A stretch of 14,534 bases of DNA from Deltaproteobacteria bacterium (GTDB lineage: Bacteria > Myxococcota_A > JAADFL01): positions 4,537 through 19,070 of the forward strand of contig JAADFL010000180.1 in NCBI GenBank assembly GCA_013152945.1, in the 5' to 3' direction. Both the position numbers and the translations under genes were made by a program. Positions 1 to 7,404 of this stretch are shown piece after piece (positions within the stretch are counted from its first letter, which is position 1; every line of letters begins with the position of its first letter). Under the pieces are notes generated by a model. The model did not search any database. It was not told where the DNA came from and saw only the letters and a list, made by a program, of their open reading frames with translations.

Positions 1-1149
1 TACCTGGTAGGCGTATTGCCCACGCCTGCTGTTGCCTTTCTTACAGAGAGCATGCGAGTCGATGCAGGAATAGTTATTTCAGCCTCTCATAATCCTTTCC
101 AGGACAATGGAATAAAAATATTTTCCAGCGATGGATACAAGCTGCCCGATGACAAGGAAGACGAGCTTGAGAAACTCATTCTTGAAGGTAACCTGGATGA
201 CCTCCTCCCCGGGCCCTGGGACATGGGCCGGGCCAGGCGCATTGAGGATGCCCGGGGAAGGTATATCGTGTTTGCAAAAAACGCATTTCCGCGTGACCTT
301 TCCATGGAAGGACTCAAAATAGTCCTGGACGTTGGCAATGGCGCGACTTACAAGGCTGCGCCGGCGGCATTTTTCGAATTGGGTGCGGATGTCACGACAA
401 TCAATAACGAGCCTGACGGATTGAACATAAACTTGAATTGCGGCTCCCAGCACACAGACAAGGGACTGGAAGCAATGGTCAAGGAAAGTGGAGCCGCTGT
501 CGGCCTGGCTTTTGACGGAGATGGAGATAGGCTCATTGCAGTGGATGAAAAAGGAAATACGCTTACAGGCGATCAGGTCCTGATAATAATCGCAAATTCT
601 TTAAAAAGAATCGGCCAATTGAGCAGCAATATCCTTGTGACGACGGTTATGAGCAACATTGGGTTCAAACTGGCATGCAAGAAATACGGTTTTACTCACC
701 ATGCAGCCAAGGTCGGGGACAGGTATGTACTGGAAGATATGTTGCAATTGGGAGCACGCTTGGGTGGGGAGGATTCTGGACATACCATTTTCCTGGATCA
801 TCACACTACAGGTGATGGAATCGTTACGGCCATGCAACTTATCGCTGCAATTTTAAGAGAGGACAAGCCCTTGTCCGAACTCGCCCAACAGATGGAGGTA
901 TTTCCCCAGGAGCTGATAAACGTGGAGGTACAAAGCAAACCGGTGATAGAGACTTTGGACGGCGTGACACAGGCAATATCCAGAGCGGAACACGAGCTTG
1001 GCGAAGAGGGCAGGGTGCTGGTCAGGTACTCGGGCACTCAAAATCTGTGCAGGGTCATGGTAGAAGGACCAACAAAGGAAAAGACAAAAGATCTTTGCGA
1101 GATGATTGCCTATGCAATAGAGAAAACCATCGGGACCTCGAAGGAATGA
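1..1149 (+). CDS. glmM: Phosphoglucosamine mutase GlmM, 5'-truncated by window edge
   Basis: GlmM interconverts glucosamine-6-phosphate and glucosamine-1-phosphate in the cytoplasm, feeding UDP-GlcNAc for peptidoglycan and LPS. The reading frame is open from base 1, so the start lies outside the window; by comparison with the roughly 445-residue family about 70 N-terminal residues are missing. Visible landmarks, in order: the phosphoserine loop ISASHNP (catalytic Ser codon at 85-87), the Mg-binding loop DGDGDRL near base 515, the sugar-binding motif GEDSGH near 768-785, and the C-terminal phosphate-binding loop RYSGTQNLCRVMVEG near 1023-1067. The last has Gln where E. coli GlmM has Glu (SGTE), which I take as a lineage variant rather than loss of function. 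It ends with TGA one base before the next ATG, so the two genes are almost certainly cotranscribed. The GlmM-type C-terminal loop argues against phosphomannomutase. Confidence 0.95.
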   Translation, partial: YLVGVLPTPAVAFLTESMRVDAGIVISASHNPFQDNGIKIFSSDGYKLPDDKEDELEKLILEGNLDDLLPGPWDMGRARRIEDARGRYIVFAKNAFPRDLSMEGLKIVLDVGNGATYKAAPAAFFELGADVTTINNEPDGLNINLNCGSQHTDKGLEAMVKESGAAVGLAFDGDGDRLIAVDEKGNTLTGDQVLIIIANSLKRIGQLSSNILVTTVMSNIGFKLACKKYGFTHHAAKVGDRYVLEDMLQLGARLGGEDSGHTIFLDHHTTGDGIVTAMQLIAAILREDKPLSELAQQMEVFPQELINVEVQSKPVIETLDGVTQAISRAEHELGEEGRVLVRYSGTQNLCRVMVEGPTKEKTKDLCEMIAYAIEKTIGTSKE

Positions 1150-1150
1150 C

Positions 1151-2110
1151 ATGATGAATACCGGCATTGTGGTAGCCAGGGATTACGAGCAGATGAGCGA
1201 GTACGCAGCCGGATTGGTGCAGAAGTCCATAAGGGCCGGTCTTGCAGAAAAACACGAGTTCGTTCTCGGCCTTGCAACCGGTGGTTCACCGGTCGGCTTG
1301 TACGAGAGGCTGGCTTTGGCTGCCAATAGGGGCAGGATAGACTCTTCCCGACTTAAAACGTTCAACCTGGACGAATACATCGGTCTCAAAGGCCGCAATC
1401 CCCAGGAGCGGGTGCTTAATAAGGAGAGCTACTGTTACTTCATGGTCAAGCACTTGTTTTCAAAACTGAACGACCCTCCATCATCTTTTCAAGTCCCATG
1501 GGCCAACCTTGTCGATTACAAGACCTTGAAAAAGGAATTAATAGGCAACCCGGATGATTGGCGCCGGATGGGAACAGACAGCGGTAATGCAATCATTATC
1601 AGGAAAAAGGCGCAATCGCCGTACCTCTCATGGATTAAGAGATACGTGCTGGACTCGTACGCCAGGTTGATAACTACGGCAGGCGGCATAGACCTCCAGG
1701 TATTGGGAGTCGGAGGAAGGGGACACGTGGCCTTTCACGAGGCAGGAATCCCATTCAGTCTCAAGGGATTGCTCATGGTCGAACTGGACAGGGTGACGGT
1801 CGAGCATGCTGTCCAGGATGGACACTTCCCTTCTTCAAGACAGGCCCCCAAGATGGCGTTGACCATGTCCATAGACCTGGTCTTCAAGGCGAGGCAGGTT
1901 GTTCTCCTTGCATCAGGGTCGCGCAAGACCGATGCAATAGCACGCGGGTTACTGGGGCCGGTGGACTGTGAAGTCCCGGTATCATACGTGCAGACGTATG
2001 CCAAGCGGGGCGGAAAGGTTATTCTTGTGTTGGATCGTGAGGCTGCTGCGGGGATAATGGGCAGGCACAAGGAACTGCGTGCCAACGGGTTCACGGTCAA
2101 GGTGATCTAG
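1151..2110 (+). CDS. NagB-family glucosamine-6-phosphate deaminase-like protein with insertion and altered catalytic motif
   Basis: This is a 319-residue member of the NagB/6-phosphogluconolactonase fold. NagB converts glucosamine-6-phosphate to fructose-6-phosphate and ammonia. The phosphate loop ATGGSP (residues 42-47), the FNLDEYIGL motif carrying the proton-transfer Asp (D74, matching E. coli D72), and residues matching E. coli R172 and K208 (R214, K259) are present. The ring-opening motif is GGRGHVAFHE (188-197): His192 and Glu197 match E. coli H143 and E148, but E. coli D141 is replaced by Arg190 and N147 by His196. The protein is about 50 residues longer than E. coli NagB, mainly from an insertion around residues 122-165. 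The start ATG is 1 nt after the glmM stop, with AAGGA at 1141-1145 as ribosome site; the following ATG codon is an alternative. Coupling to glmM suggests glucosamine-6-phosphate or a relative as ligand, but deaminase activity is not assured. Alignments are by eye. Confidence 0.85.
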   Translation: MMNTGIVVARDYEQMSEYAAGLVQKSIRAGLAEKHEFVLGLATGGSPVGLYERLALAANRGRIDSSRLKTFNLDEYIGLKGRNPQERVLNKESYCYFMVKHLFSKLNDPPSSFQVPWANLVDYKTLKKELIGNPDDWRRMGTDSGNAIIIRKKAQSPYLSWIKRYVLDSYARLITTAGGIDLQVLGVGGRGHVAFHEAGIPFSLKGLLMVELDRVTVEHAVQDGHFPSSRQAPKMALTMSIDLVFKARQVVLLASGSRKTDAIARGLLGPVDCEVPVSYVQTYAKRGGKVILVLDREAAAGIMGRHKELRANGFTVKVI

Positions 2111-2135
2111 AGCGAAGATATTATGGGCAACGGCT

Positions 2136-3257
2136 CTAATTCGCTTCCATCTTTTTTGCATACCTGCCGGGCCTGAGCCACAGATCGACAGGCACCTTGA
2201 CGCCAGGAGGATCGAAGGGAAGCTCTATCTTTTTTCCGGTTGCCGCCGACCAGTATGCAGCCAACATTATTTCCAGCACATCCCGGCCGTCCTGCGCCGT
2301 TTCCACAGGTGTTCCCCCGTTCCTTATGCAGTGAACCAGGTCCTGGAACTCCTGGGGATATCCATTCTCGAAACTCCACTCGTAGCCCGGGAAGTGCCAG
2401 CCGTTCACCTTGTCACCGAATCCGCCGTAGTCAATATAACCTTTTTCACTAAAGCACCTTAAACCCGAACCGCGCAACAGGTCCGCGTAGACCACGCCGT
2501 TCACCCCGTATGCCTCGGCTATCGAGTCCATCCCGCCCTGGAGAGCCCAGGAAGATTCTACGAGAGCGGTCTTGCCATTCCCGAATTCCAAGTGAACGAC
2601 CACGTGATCCTCCACAGGCGGCCTGTCAATATGCCTGTATGTGCCCATGTGCGCATACACTGAAGAAACCCTTGGCTTATCGAAAAACCACCGGCAGAAC
2701 TCCAGAGAATGGCATCCCATGTCCATCAAGATCCCTCCTCCGGCCAGCTTGGGTTCGAAAAACCAGTCCGAGTAAGGACCTCCATGTTTTTCACATTGCT
2801 TTACATAGTACACGTCGCCAATAGCGCCCTGGTCGGCCAATTCCTTCATTCTCCTGAACTTGGGCACGTAGCACAACTCTTCTGCATAACCGATGAGCAC
2901 CCCCTGTTTTTTGGCCGTGTCGATCATCTTGTCTGCATCTTTCAAGGTGATGGCCAGGGGCTTTTCGCACATGACGTGGAGGCCTTTCCTCAATGCGGCC
3001 ATGGTCATTTTGGCGTGCAGGTAGTTTGGAACGCCGATTGCCACCAAGTCCAGGTTCGCATAACGCAGCATCCTATCATAGTCGTCGAAATACTCGGGTA
3101 CAGCGTTTCTTTTGCAGAACTCCTTTCCCTTCTTCGCATTTCTGGCGTACAGGGCCGCTACCTCCACGTTCTCGGCCCTGCTGATGGCTTTGACCGCATC
3201 ATAATGGACCTGGGCTATGAAGCCCGAACCAGTGAGACCTATTCGCAAGGGGCGCAT
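2136..3257 (-). CDS. Gfo/Idh/MocA-family NAD(P)-dependent oxidoreductase
   Basis: This 373-residue protein has the two-domain layout of the family, which oxidises or reduces sugars, inositols, sugar phosphates or nucleotide sugars. The N-terminal Rossmann fold opens with IGLTGSGFIAQVH (residues 6-18). The EKP motif with the usual catalytic Lys is at 98-100, and the GGGILMDMGCH motif, with the conserved Asp/His pair, at 173-183. The start chosen is the ATG at 3257, not an in-frame ATG at 3347, because it sits 7 nt from a near-perfect GGAGG core and directly precedes the Rossmann strand; the longer form would also overlap the upstream gene. It begins 4 nt after the stop of the aminotransferase, so the two are translationally coupled. 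Such pairs act in sequence: one makes a keto group, the other aminates it. Substrate cannot be read from the sequence; inositol, glucose-6-phosphate and UDP-sugar dehydrogenases all belong here. Confidence 0.9.
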   Translation of the reverse strand: MRPLRIGLTGSGFIAQVHYDAVKAISRAENVEVAALYARNAKKGKEFCKRNAVPEYFDDYDRMLRYANLDLVAIGVPNYLHAKMTMAALRKGLHVMCEKPLAITLKDADKMIDTAKKQGVLIGYAEELCYVPKFRRMKELADQGAIGDVYYVKQCEKHGGPYSDWFFEPKLAGGGILMDMGCHSLEFCRWFFDKPRVSSVYAHMGTYRHIDRPPVEDHVVVHLEFGNGKTALVESSWALQGGMDSIAEAYGVNGVVYADLLRGSGLRCFSEKGYIDYGGFGDKVNGWHFPGYEWSFENGYPQEFQDLVHCIRNGGTPVETAQDGRDVLEIMLAAYWSAATGKKIELPFDPPGVKVPVDLWLRPGRYAKKMEAN

Positions 3258-3261
3258 GCCA

Positions 3262-3271
3262 TCACCTCCTT
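3262..3271 (-). promoter_or_regulatory. Extended Shine-Dalgarno site of the Gfo/Idh/MocA gene
   Basis: On the minus strand this reads AAGGAGGTGA, complementary over ten bases to the 16S rRNA 3' end. The GGAGG core is 7 nt from the ATG at 3257. The site contains the TGA stop of the upstream aminotransferase, so ribosomes ending there can restart at once. It decides the start of the downstream gene. Confidence 0.85.
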
Positions 3272-4584
3272 TTGGAAAGCCCGGCCCGCAATCCGCCTGA
3301 CTTGCGAAGGTGGGGCTTTCCGTCTCGCTTGCGCGGCAGGATATCATCTATGTTATCCTGAATTTTCACTATTGCCGCAACCACGTCATCCAAATCCTTC
3401 CTGGTTCCCATCAGGGCAGGGTAATGCAACCAGCAAGCCTCGTGGTAGGCTGCTTTGTTGGATACCGGGCATTCCGGCAGGGCAGGGGAATTTTTTATCG
3501 CCTCACCGTAACGTTCCCTTATCATGGGCCACTCGTCGGCCGTGACATTAAACAAGGGACTTTTGAACACCGGTTCGTAGAAATCTCCGTCCAGCTCGAT
3601 GCCCTCGGCCGCCATTGCAGCAATGAAGTCGTCCCTATGCAGGCCCTTGAAACCGCGAGGATCGTACTTGAACACGTACTGGTAATGCGCCGACCTGGTA
3701 ATCCTCTTGTCTCTCTTGAGAGGAGTGATGCCATCTATTTTCGAAAGCTCACCGGTTAGGTACAGGGCATTCTTCTCCCTCTTTTTCGTAAATCCATTAA
3801 GCTTGGAGAGTTGTGCAAGGAGCACTGCCGCCTGCAGTTCGGTAATCCTGTAGTTGTAGCCGAATATTTCTCCCCTGAACCTGTCGTATCCCGGGTCTTT
3901 CCGGCCACAGTTGACCAGACTTTGTAAACGCATCTCATAATCTTTCTTGTTGGTGATCACTATACCCCCTTCACCCGAAGTCATGAGCTTGCTCGATTGA
4001 AAGGAGAAACTTCCGAAATCTCCATGTGAACCCACGCCCCGGTTCATCCACTTGGCGCCATGTGCATGTGCACAATCTTCCACCAGGATGAGCCCGTGTT
4101 TCCTGGAAATTTTTTTAAGAGATGAAAGATCGGAAATCGTGGATCCAAGGTGTACGCAAATAATCGCCCTGGTTCGACTTGATATCGCTTGTTCGACCTT
4201 CAGCGGATCGATACAGTAAGTGTCGGGATCTATGTCTGCAAAGACCGGCACTGCATTTACCATCACAGGAGCGGCGGCAGTCGCCACCCAGGTGTATGGA
4301 GTGGTTATCACTTCATCCCCGGCCTTGATTCCCGCGGCCTTGAGCGCCAGCTCGAGGGTTACACTTCCATTTGCCGCGCACACGCCGTATTTTGCATTAT
4401 GTGCTGCTGCAAATTTTCGTGCAAAAGATGAGGCCAATTTGTTCGGGGAAGGATAGCCTCCCCAGTTTCGTGATCGAAGAGCCTTGATCAATTGCCGTTC
4501 TTCTCCTGCATCGAATGGAGGCCAGGGGGCAAATGGCTTGGATCTGACTTTCGGACCGCCAAGGTACGCGAGCTTATTGGACAT
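3262..4584 (-). CDS. DegT/DnrJ/EryC1/StrS-family PLP aminotransferase (StsC-like)
   Basis: This 440-residue, fold-type I PLP enzyme belongs to the sugar/inosose aminotransferase family, which moves an amino group, usually from Gln or Glu, onto a keto-sugar or keto-cyclitol. The opening LGGPKVRSKPFAPWP (residues 8-22) and RNWGG (39-43) resemble the N-terminus of the scyllo-inosose/2-deoxy-scyllo-inosose aminotransferases (StsC type) more than the nucleotide-sugar ArnB type. Further landmarks are ANGSVTLELAL (71-81), VEDCAHAHG with the pyridine-N Asp170 (168-176), and SFQSSKLMTSGEGG with the PLP Lys199 (194-207). A basic tail (about 417-440) is unusual. The ATG start is preceded by GGGAGGT at 4592-4598 with a 7-nt gap. 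It lies just upstream of the oxidoreductase in the same operon, behind a 173-nt region of palindromes. The class is secure; inosamine as product is inference. Confidence 0.9.
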   Translation of the reverse strand: MSNKLAYLGGPKVRSKPFAPWPPFDAGEERQLIKALRSRNWGGYPSPNKLASSFARKFAAAHNAKYGVCAANGSVTLELALKAAGIKAGDEVITTPYTWVATAAAPVMVNAVPVFADIDPDTYCIDPLKVEQAISSRTRAIICVHLGSTISDLSSLKKISRKHGLILVEDCAHAHGAKWMNRGVGSHGDFGSFSFQSSKLMTSGEGGIVITNKKDYEMRLQSLVNCGRKDPGYDRFRGEIFGYNYRITELQAAVLLAQLSKLNGFTKKREKNALYLTGELSKIDGITPLKRDKRITRSAHYQYVFKYDPRGFKGLHRDDFIAAMAAEGIELDGDFYEPVFKSPLFNVTADEWPMIRERYGEAIKNSPALPECPVSNKAAYHEACWLHYPALMGTRKDLDDVVAAIVKIQDNIDDILPRKRDGKPHLRKSGGLRAGLSKRR

Positions 4585-4757
4585 GTTGGCTACCTCCCTT
4601 TTTTAAAAGATATAGTCTATATTGCAGTCCATATCAGTGCAAGTTGCATGACAACCCGCCATGAAATAATGTACGCAATGTACAATGTAACCCGGAAAAA
4701 ATATGGAAGTTTTTATTAATGAACGACATGAAGCTGAAAAAAAAACAGCGGATTTCA
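4585..4757 (-). promoter_or_regulatory. Upstream region of the aminotransferase-oxidoreductase pair, rich in palindromes
   Basis: This 173-nt gap follows pcnB and is AT-rich. It contains a 13-bp perfect palindrome ATATAGTCTATAT (4610-4622), an 11-bp palindrome TGCAAGTTGCA (4638-4648), and three direct AATGTA repeats (4668-4673, 4677-4682, 4684-4689). A weak sigma70-like pair on the minus strand is TTGCAC (4640-4645), 17 nt, TAGACT (4617-4622), placing the -10 inside the 13-bp palindrome. A run of nine A residues (4737-4745) flanked by GCTG/CAGC lies just after pcnB; it is not a standard terminator because the T-run would lie in the loop. I infer a separate regulated promoter here. Confidence 0.4.
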
Positions 4758-6110
4758 TCAATTTTCAATTCTGATTCCAGGTTTTCTCTTTCGGATCCGC
4801 CTCTTCGTCTTTTTCTTCCTGTCCCCCCCACCAGGGAGAGTTTCTTCGGTTTTTATTGGAATCCAGGGAGGTACAGGGGGCAGATTGCTGCGTGCCGCCA
4901 AGCTCAAGGCCCGCCACCTGGCATATTGGTTCCAACCGGTTCCCTTGGCAACACAATCAATGTACATGAACAACAGTGAATCTTGAAAATACTTTCGGCC
5001 CAGGAGCCTGCTGGGAGGACTTGGCCTGATGTGAGGTACGCTTGGAAGGAGCCTCTCTTGTGCGATCCCGATTTGCCGTATTCTTTCCGAGTCCTTTTTA
5101 ATGAGCCTGAAATTCACCATCAGCGCTGATAGAACCATGTCCGTGCCGTACATCATGGCTGCCCTGGTCGAACAATCATGGGACGCCATTCTCTTTCTTG
5201 CAATGGATCTGGCCATGGGTATCACGAGAGTGGCTAATTGCACTGCCCTTGAAGGAAGTTTTGGTCTCCTGGAAACCAAGGCATCGAGTGCTCCAAGGTG
5301 TGACCAGCCCGGGGTATAGGTGCTTTTTTCACCAGTTTGAGATTCCTGCATAAACTTCGCAAGCGAACGACTTAGGGATCGGAGCACGCCGTGTTCTAGT
5401 AAATACTCGAAGGTTCGCCTGGATACGCCGCTCTCCAGTATCTTGAATAATTCCTCCATCAGTCTGGATGGTGAGGCCTTACGCAGATGCTCGCAGACCT
5501 GTATCATGGCATCCTTGACGCCCGGGTCTATTTCGAACTCCAGCTTGGCGGAATACCTGCAGGCCCTGATCATTCTGACAGGATCTTCGCTGAACCTGAT
5601 CCTTGGGTCCCCGATGGATCTCAAGATTCCATTTTCAATATCCTTGTAACCGCCGACATAGTCTATTATCCGGGAATCAACATGGTCGTAGAACAAGGCA
5701 TTGATTGTGAAATCTCTCCTGTTCGCATCTTCGCGCGGTGTTCCAAAAACATTATCTTCTTTTATCAGCAAGTCTTTCTCTGTCTTGGATGAAGAACAAT
5801 CAAGTTTGAATGGTTTCGCCCTGAACGTGGCGACCTCTATAATTTTTTTGTCCCTGCCGAAAACAATGTGAGCCAGTCTGAATCTTCTTCCGATGAGCCA
5901 AGAGTTCCTGAATAGTTTCTTAACTTGTTCCGGTGTTGCCGACGTGGCCACGTCGAAGTCCTTTGGCTTGATGCCTGCCAGTAAGTCCCTGACACAGCCG
6001 CCTACAAGATAGGTCTCGTAACCGAATCGTCTAAGCCGGTTGACAACCTTGAGTGCATCCGTGTCCAGGTTTTTGCCGGGTACATGGAAGTCATAGGTGT
6101 CGGGATCCAC
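4758..6110 (-). CDS. pcnB: Poly(A) polymerase I / tRNA nucleotidyltransferase family protein
   Basis: PcnB adds 3' poly(A) tails to RNA and so marks it for decay; close relatives add CCA to tRNA. With the GTG start at 6110 the protein has 450 residues. Visible are YLVGGCVRDLL (residues 34-44), the metal-binding Asp pair in PKDFDVATSA (49-58), LIGRRFRLAH (72-81), NRRDFTINALFY (130-141) and the RNA-arm motif DPVRMIRACRYSA (176-188). LIGRRFRLAH fits the signature used to separate poly(A) polymerases from CCA-adding enzymes, so poly(A) polymerase is preferred. The last 20 residues are strongly basic, a likely RNA-binding tail. An in-frame ATG at 6167 would add 19 residues and overlap the GH4 gene by 41 nt. 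I prefer GTG because GAGG lies about 11 nt upstream, it starts 17 nt after the GH4 stop, and family similarity begins right after it. Confidence 0.88.
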   Translation of the reverse strand: MDPDTYDFHVPGKNLDTDALKVVNRLRRFGYETYLVGGCVRDLLAGIKPKDFDVATSATPEQVKKLFRNSWLIGRRFRLAHIVFGRDKKIIEVATFRAKPFKLDCSSSKTEKDLLIKEDNVFGTPREDANRRDFTINALFYDHVDSRIIDYVGGYKDIENGILRSIGDPRIRFSEDPVRMIRACRYSAKLEFEIDPGVKDAMIQVCEHLRKASPSRLMEELFKILESGVSRRTFEYLLEHGVLRSLSRSLAKFMQESQTGEKSTYTPGWSHLGALDALVSRRPKLPSRAVQLATLVIPMARSIARKRMASHDCSTRAAMMYGTDMVLSALMVNFRLIKKDSERIRQIGIAQERLLPSVPHIRPSPPSRLLGRKYFQDSLLFMYIDCVAKGTGWNQYARWRALSLAARSNLPPVPPWIPIKTEETLPGGGDRKKKTKRRIRKRKPGIRIEN

Positions 6111-6126
6111 TTTCGCGACGACCTCT

Positions 6127-7392
6127 TCAGTGCAGGAAATCGAGCTGGTTGGACTTGATGATGTCATCCAGGATGGTCAGGGCCTTGGAAGCTTCCGGTC
6201 CCAGCGGATTTGTTATCAGCGCCAGCAAGGCTTTTTCACGGGAACCTTCCATCACGGCTTGAACTGTCAATAGTTCATATGCCTTTACATGTTGCATAAG
6301 AGCCAGTTGGTGAGGGTTTACGTCGCCTGCATCCAGGGGATGGGCTCCGTACGAATTTACCAGGCAAGGGATTTCGACAACGCTGTCTTCAGGCAACCCT
6401 TGGATTGAATTGTTGTTCTGTACGTTTACCACGTGTATTTCTCTCTTGTTATTGACCAGGGAATCGATAAGTCCCAAGGCTGCCTCGGAATAACCTGCTC
6501 CCCCGCGCTTCGAAAGCGCTTCGGGTATTTCGATTACACCTGGATCATTGTATTTCTCGAATAGCTCTTTTTCGATTTCCATGACTGTCTGTGCCCTGGT
6601 CTTGGGACTGGACTTGAGTTCTGCAAGAAGCCTCGATGTATCATAATAGTAACGAAGATATCCGCTTGGAATGGCTTTTAGTATCTTCAGGAATGCAACA
6701 GGATAATCTAACTCCTCGGGCAAGATATCGCTTGATGAATCCGCCATTTCCAGGAGTTCGGGGAGTCTGTCCTTTCCGTGGACCATTACCTTTCGTACCC
6801 ATGATAGGTGGTTCAGGCCCACGTAATCCAGTTCTATGTCCCTGGGCTCTACAGAAAAAACACCCGCCAGTTCTTTCTTGAAGGTGTATGGTATGTTGCA
6901 TAAGCCGATTGTTTGAACCCCGGTGGCCTTGATAATGCCTTCAGTTATGAGCCCGGAAGGATTGGTGAAGTTGATTACCCATGCATTCGGACAGTACTGG
7001 ACCACGTCGCTGCATATCTCCAGGACTTTGGGCAGTGTTCGAAGAGCCTTTGCAAAGCCTCCGATACCGGTTGTCTCCTGGCCGATTAGGCTGTTGTCGA
7101 GGCCAATTCGAATATCACGGTTTCGCGCTTCCTGGCCCCCTACACGAATTTGTATGATTACAAAATCCGCCCTGTTCAATGCGGTTTTTCGATCCGTAGC
7201 GGTTGTCAGCGAAAATGAAGCCTTTTCCTTTTCCATCAGGCGCCGGCAGAATGATGCTACTGCTTCCTGTCTTTCCGGCCGGATGTCCTGTAAGGCCAAC
7301 TCCTCTAAACCGAATGCGTCCCTATTATCTATGAGCCCCTTGACCAGTTCGGGTGTGTAGGTGCTTCCTCCTCCGATAATCGTGATTTTCAT
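6127..7392 (-). CDS. Glycoside hydrolase family 4 protein (6-phospho-beta-glucosidase-like)
   Basis: GH4 enzymes cleave glycosides, often 6-phosphorylated ones, through an NAD+- and Mn2+-dependent mechanism that transiently oxidises C3 of the sugar. The 421-residue protein shows the NAD-binding start ITIIGGGSTYTPE (residues 3-15), QIRVGG (81-86), IGQETTGIGGFAKALRTLP (103-121), TNPSGLITE (143-151), GLCNIP with metal ligand Cys165, GLNHLSW with metal ligand His195, a Tyr cluster YLRYYY (245-250) likely to hold the catalytic base, and RGGAGYSEAAL (296-306). Length is normal. The start has GGAG 7 nt upstream. It lies 12 nt downstream of the NagB-fold gene and just upstream of pcnB. No PTS gene is nearby, so the source of any phosphorylated disaccharide is not apparent. 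Beta-glucosidase is the best subgroup guess; substrate specificity is not proven. Confidence 0.9.
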   Translation of the reverse strand: MKITIIGGGSTYTPELVKGLIDNRDAFGLEELALQDIRPERQEAVASFCRRLMEKEKASFSLTTATDRKTALNRADFVIIQIRVGGQEARNRDIRIGLDNSLIGQETTGIGGFAKALRTLPKVLEICSDVVQYCPNAWVINFTNPSGLITEGIIKATGVQTIGLCNIPYTFKKELAGVFSVEPRDIELDYVGLNHLSWVRKVMVHGKDRLPELLEMADSSSDILPEELDYPVAFLKILKAIPSGYLRYYYDTSRLLAELKSSPKTRAQTVMEIEKELFEKYNDPGVIEIPEALSKRGGAGYSEAALGLIDSLVNNKREIHVVNVQNNNSIQGLPEDSVVEIPCLVNSYGAHPLDAGDVNPHQLALMQHVKAYELLTVQAVMEGSREKALLALITNPLGPEASKALTILDDIIKSNQLDFLH

Positions 7393-7404
7393 GATCAGCT
7401 CCGT

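Noticed and set aside
79-453. Open minus-strand frame opposite glmM
   Set aside because: It is antisense to the strongly conserved active-site region of GlmM and shows no recognisable protein features.
2108-2138. Inverted repeat TAGAGC / GCTCTA between the convergent NagB-like and oxidoreductase genes, considered as a two-way terminator
   Set aside because: The arms are only 6 bp with a 19-nt loop, they include both stop codons, and no T-run follows on either strand.
2709-3545. Open plus-strand frame of 278 codons
   Set aside because: It lies antisense to the oxidoreductase and the end of the aminotransferase, whose motifs and ribosome sites are clear; its translation shows no domain pattern, and it spans the junction of two real genes.
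4733-4749. GCTG-A9-CAGC considered as an intrinsic terminator for pcnB
   Set aside because: The stem is 4 bp and the homopolymer is in the loop rather than after the stem, so it does not fit a rho-independent terminator.
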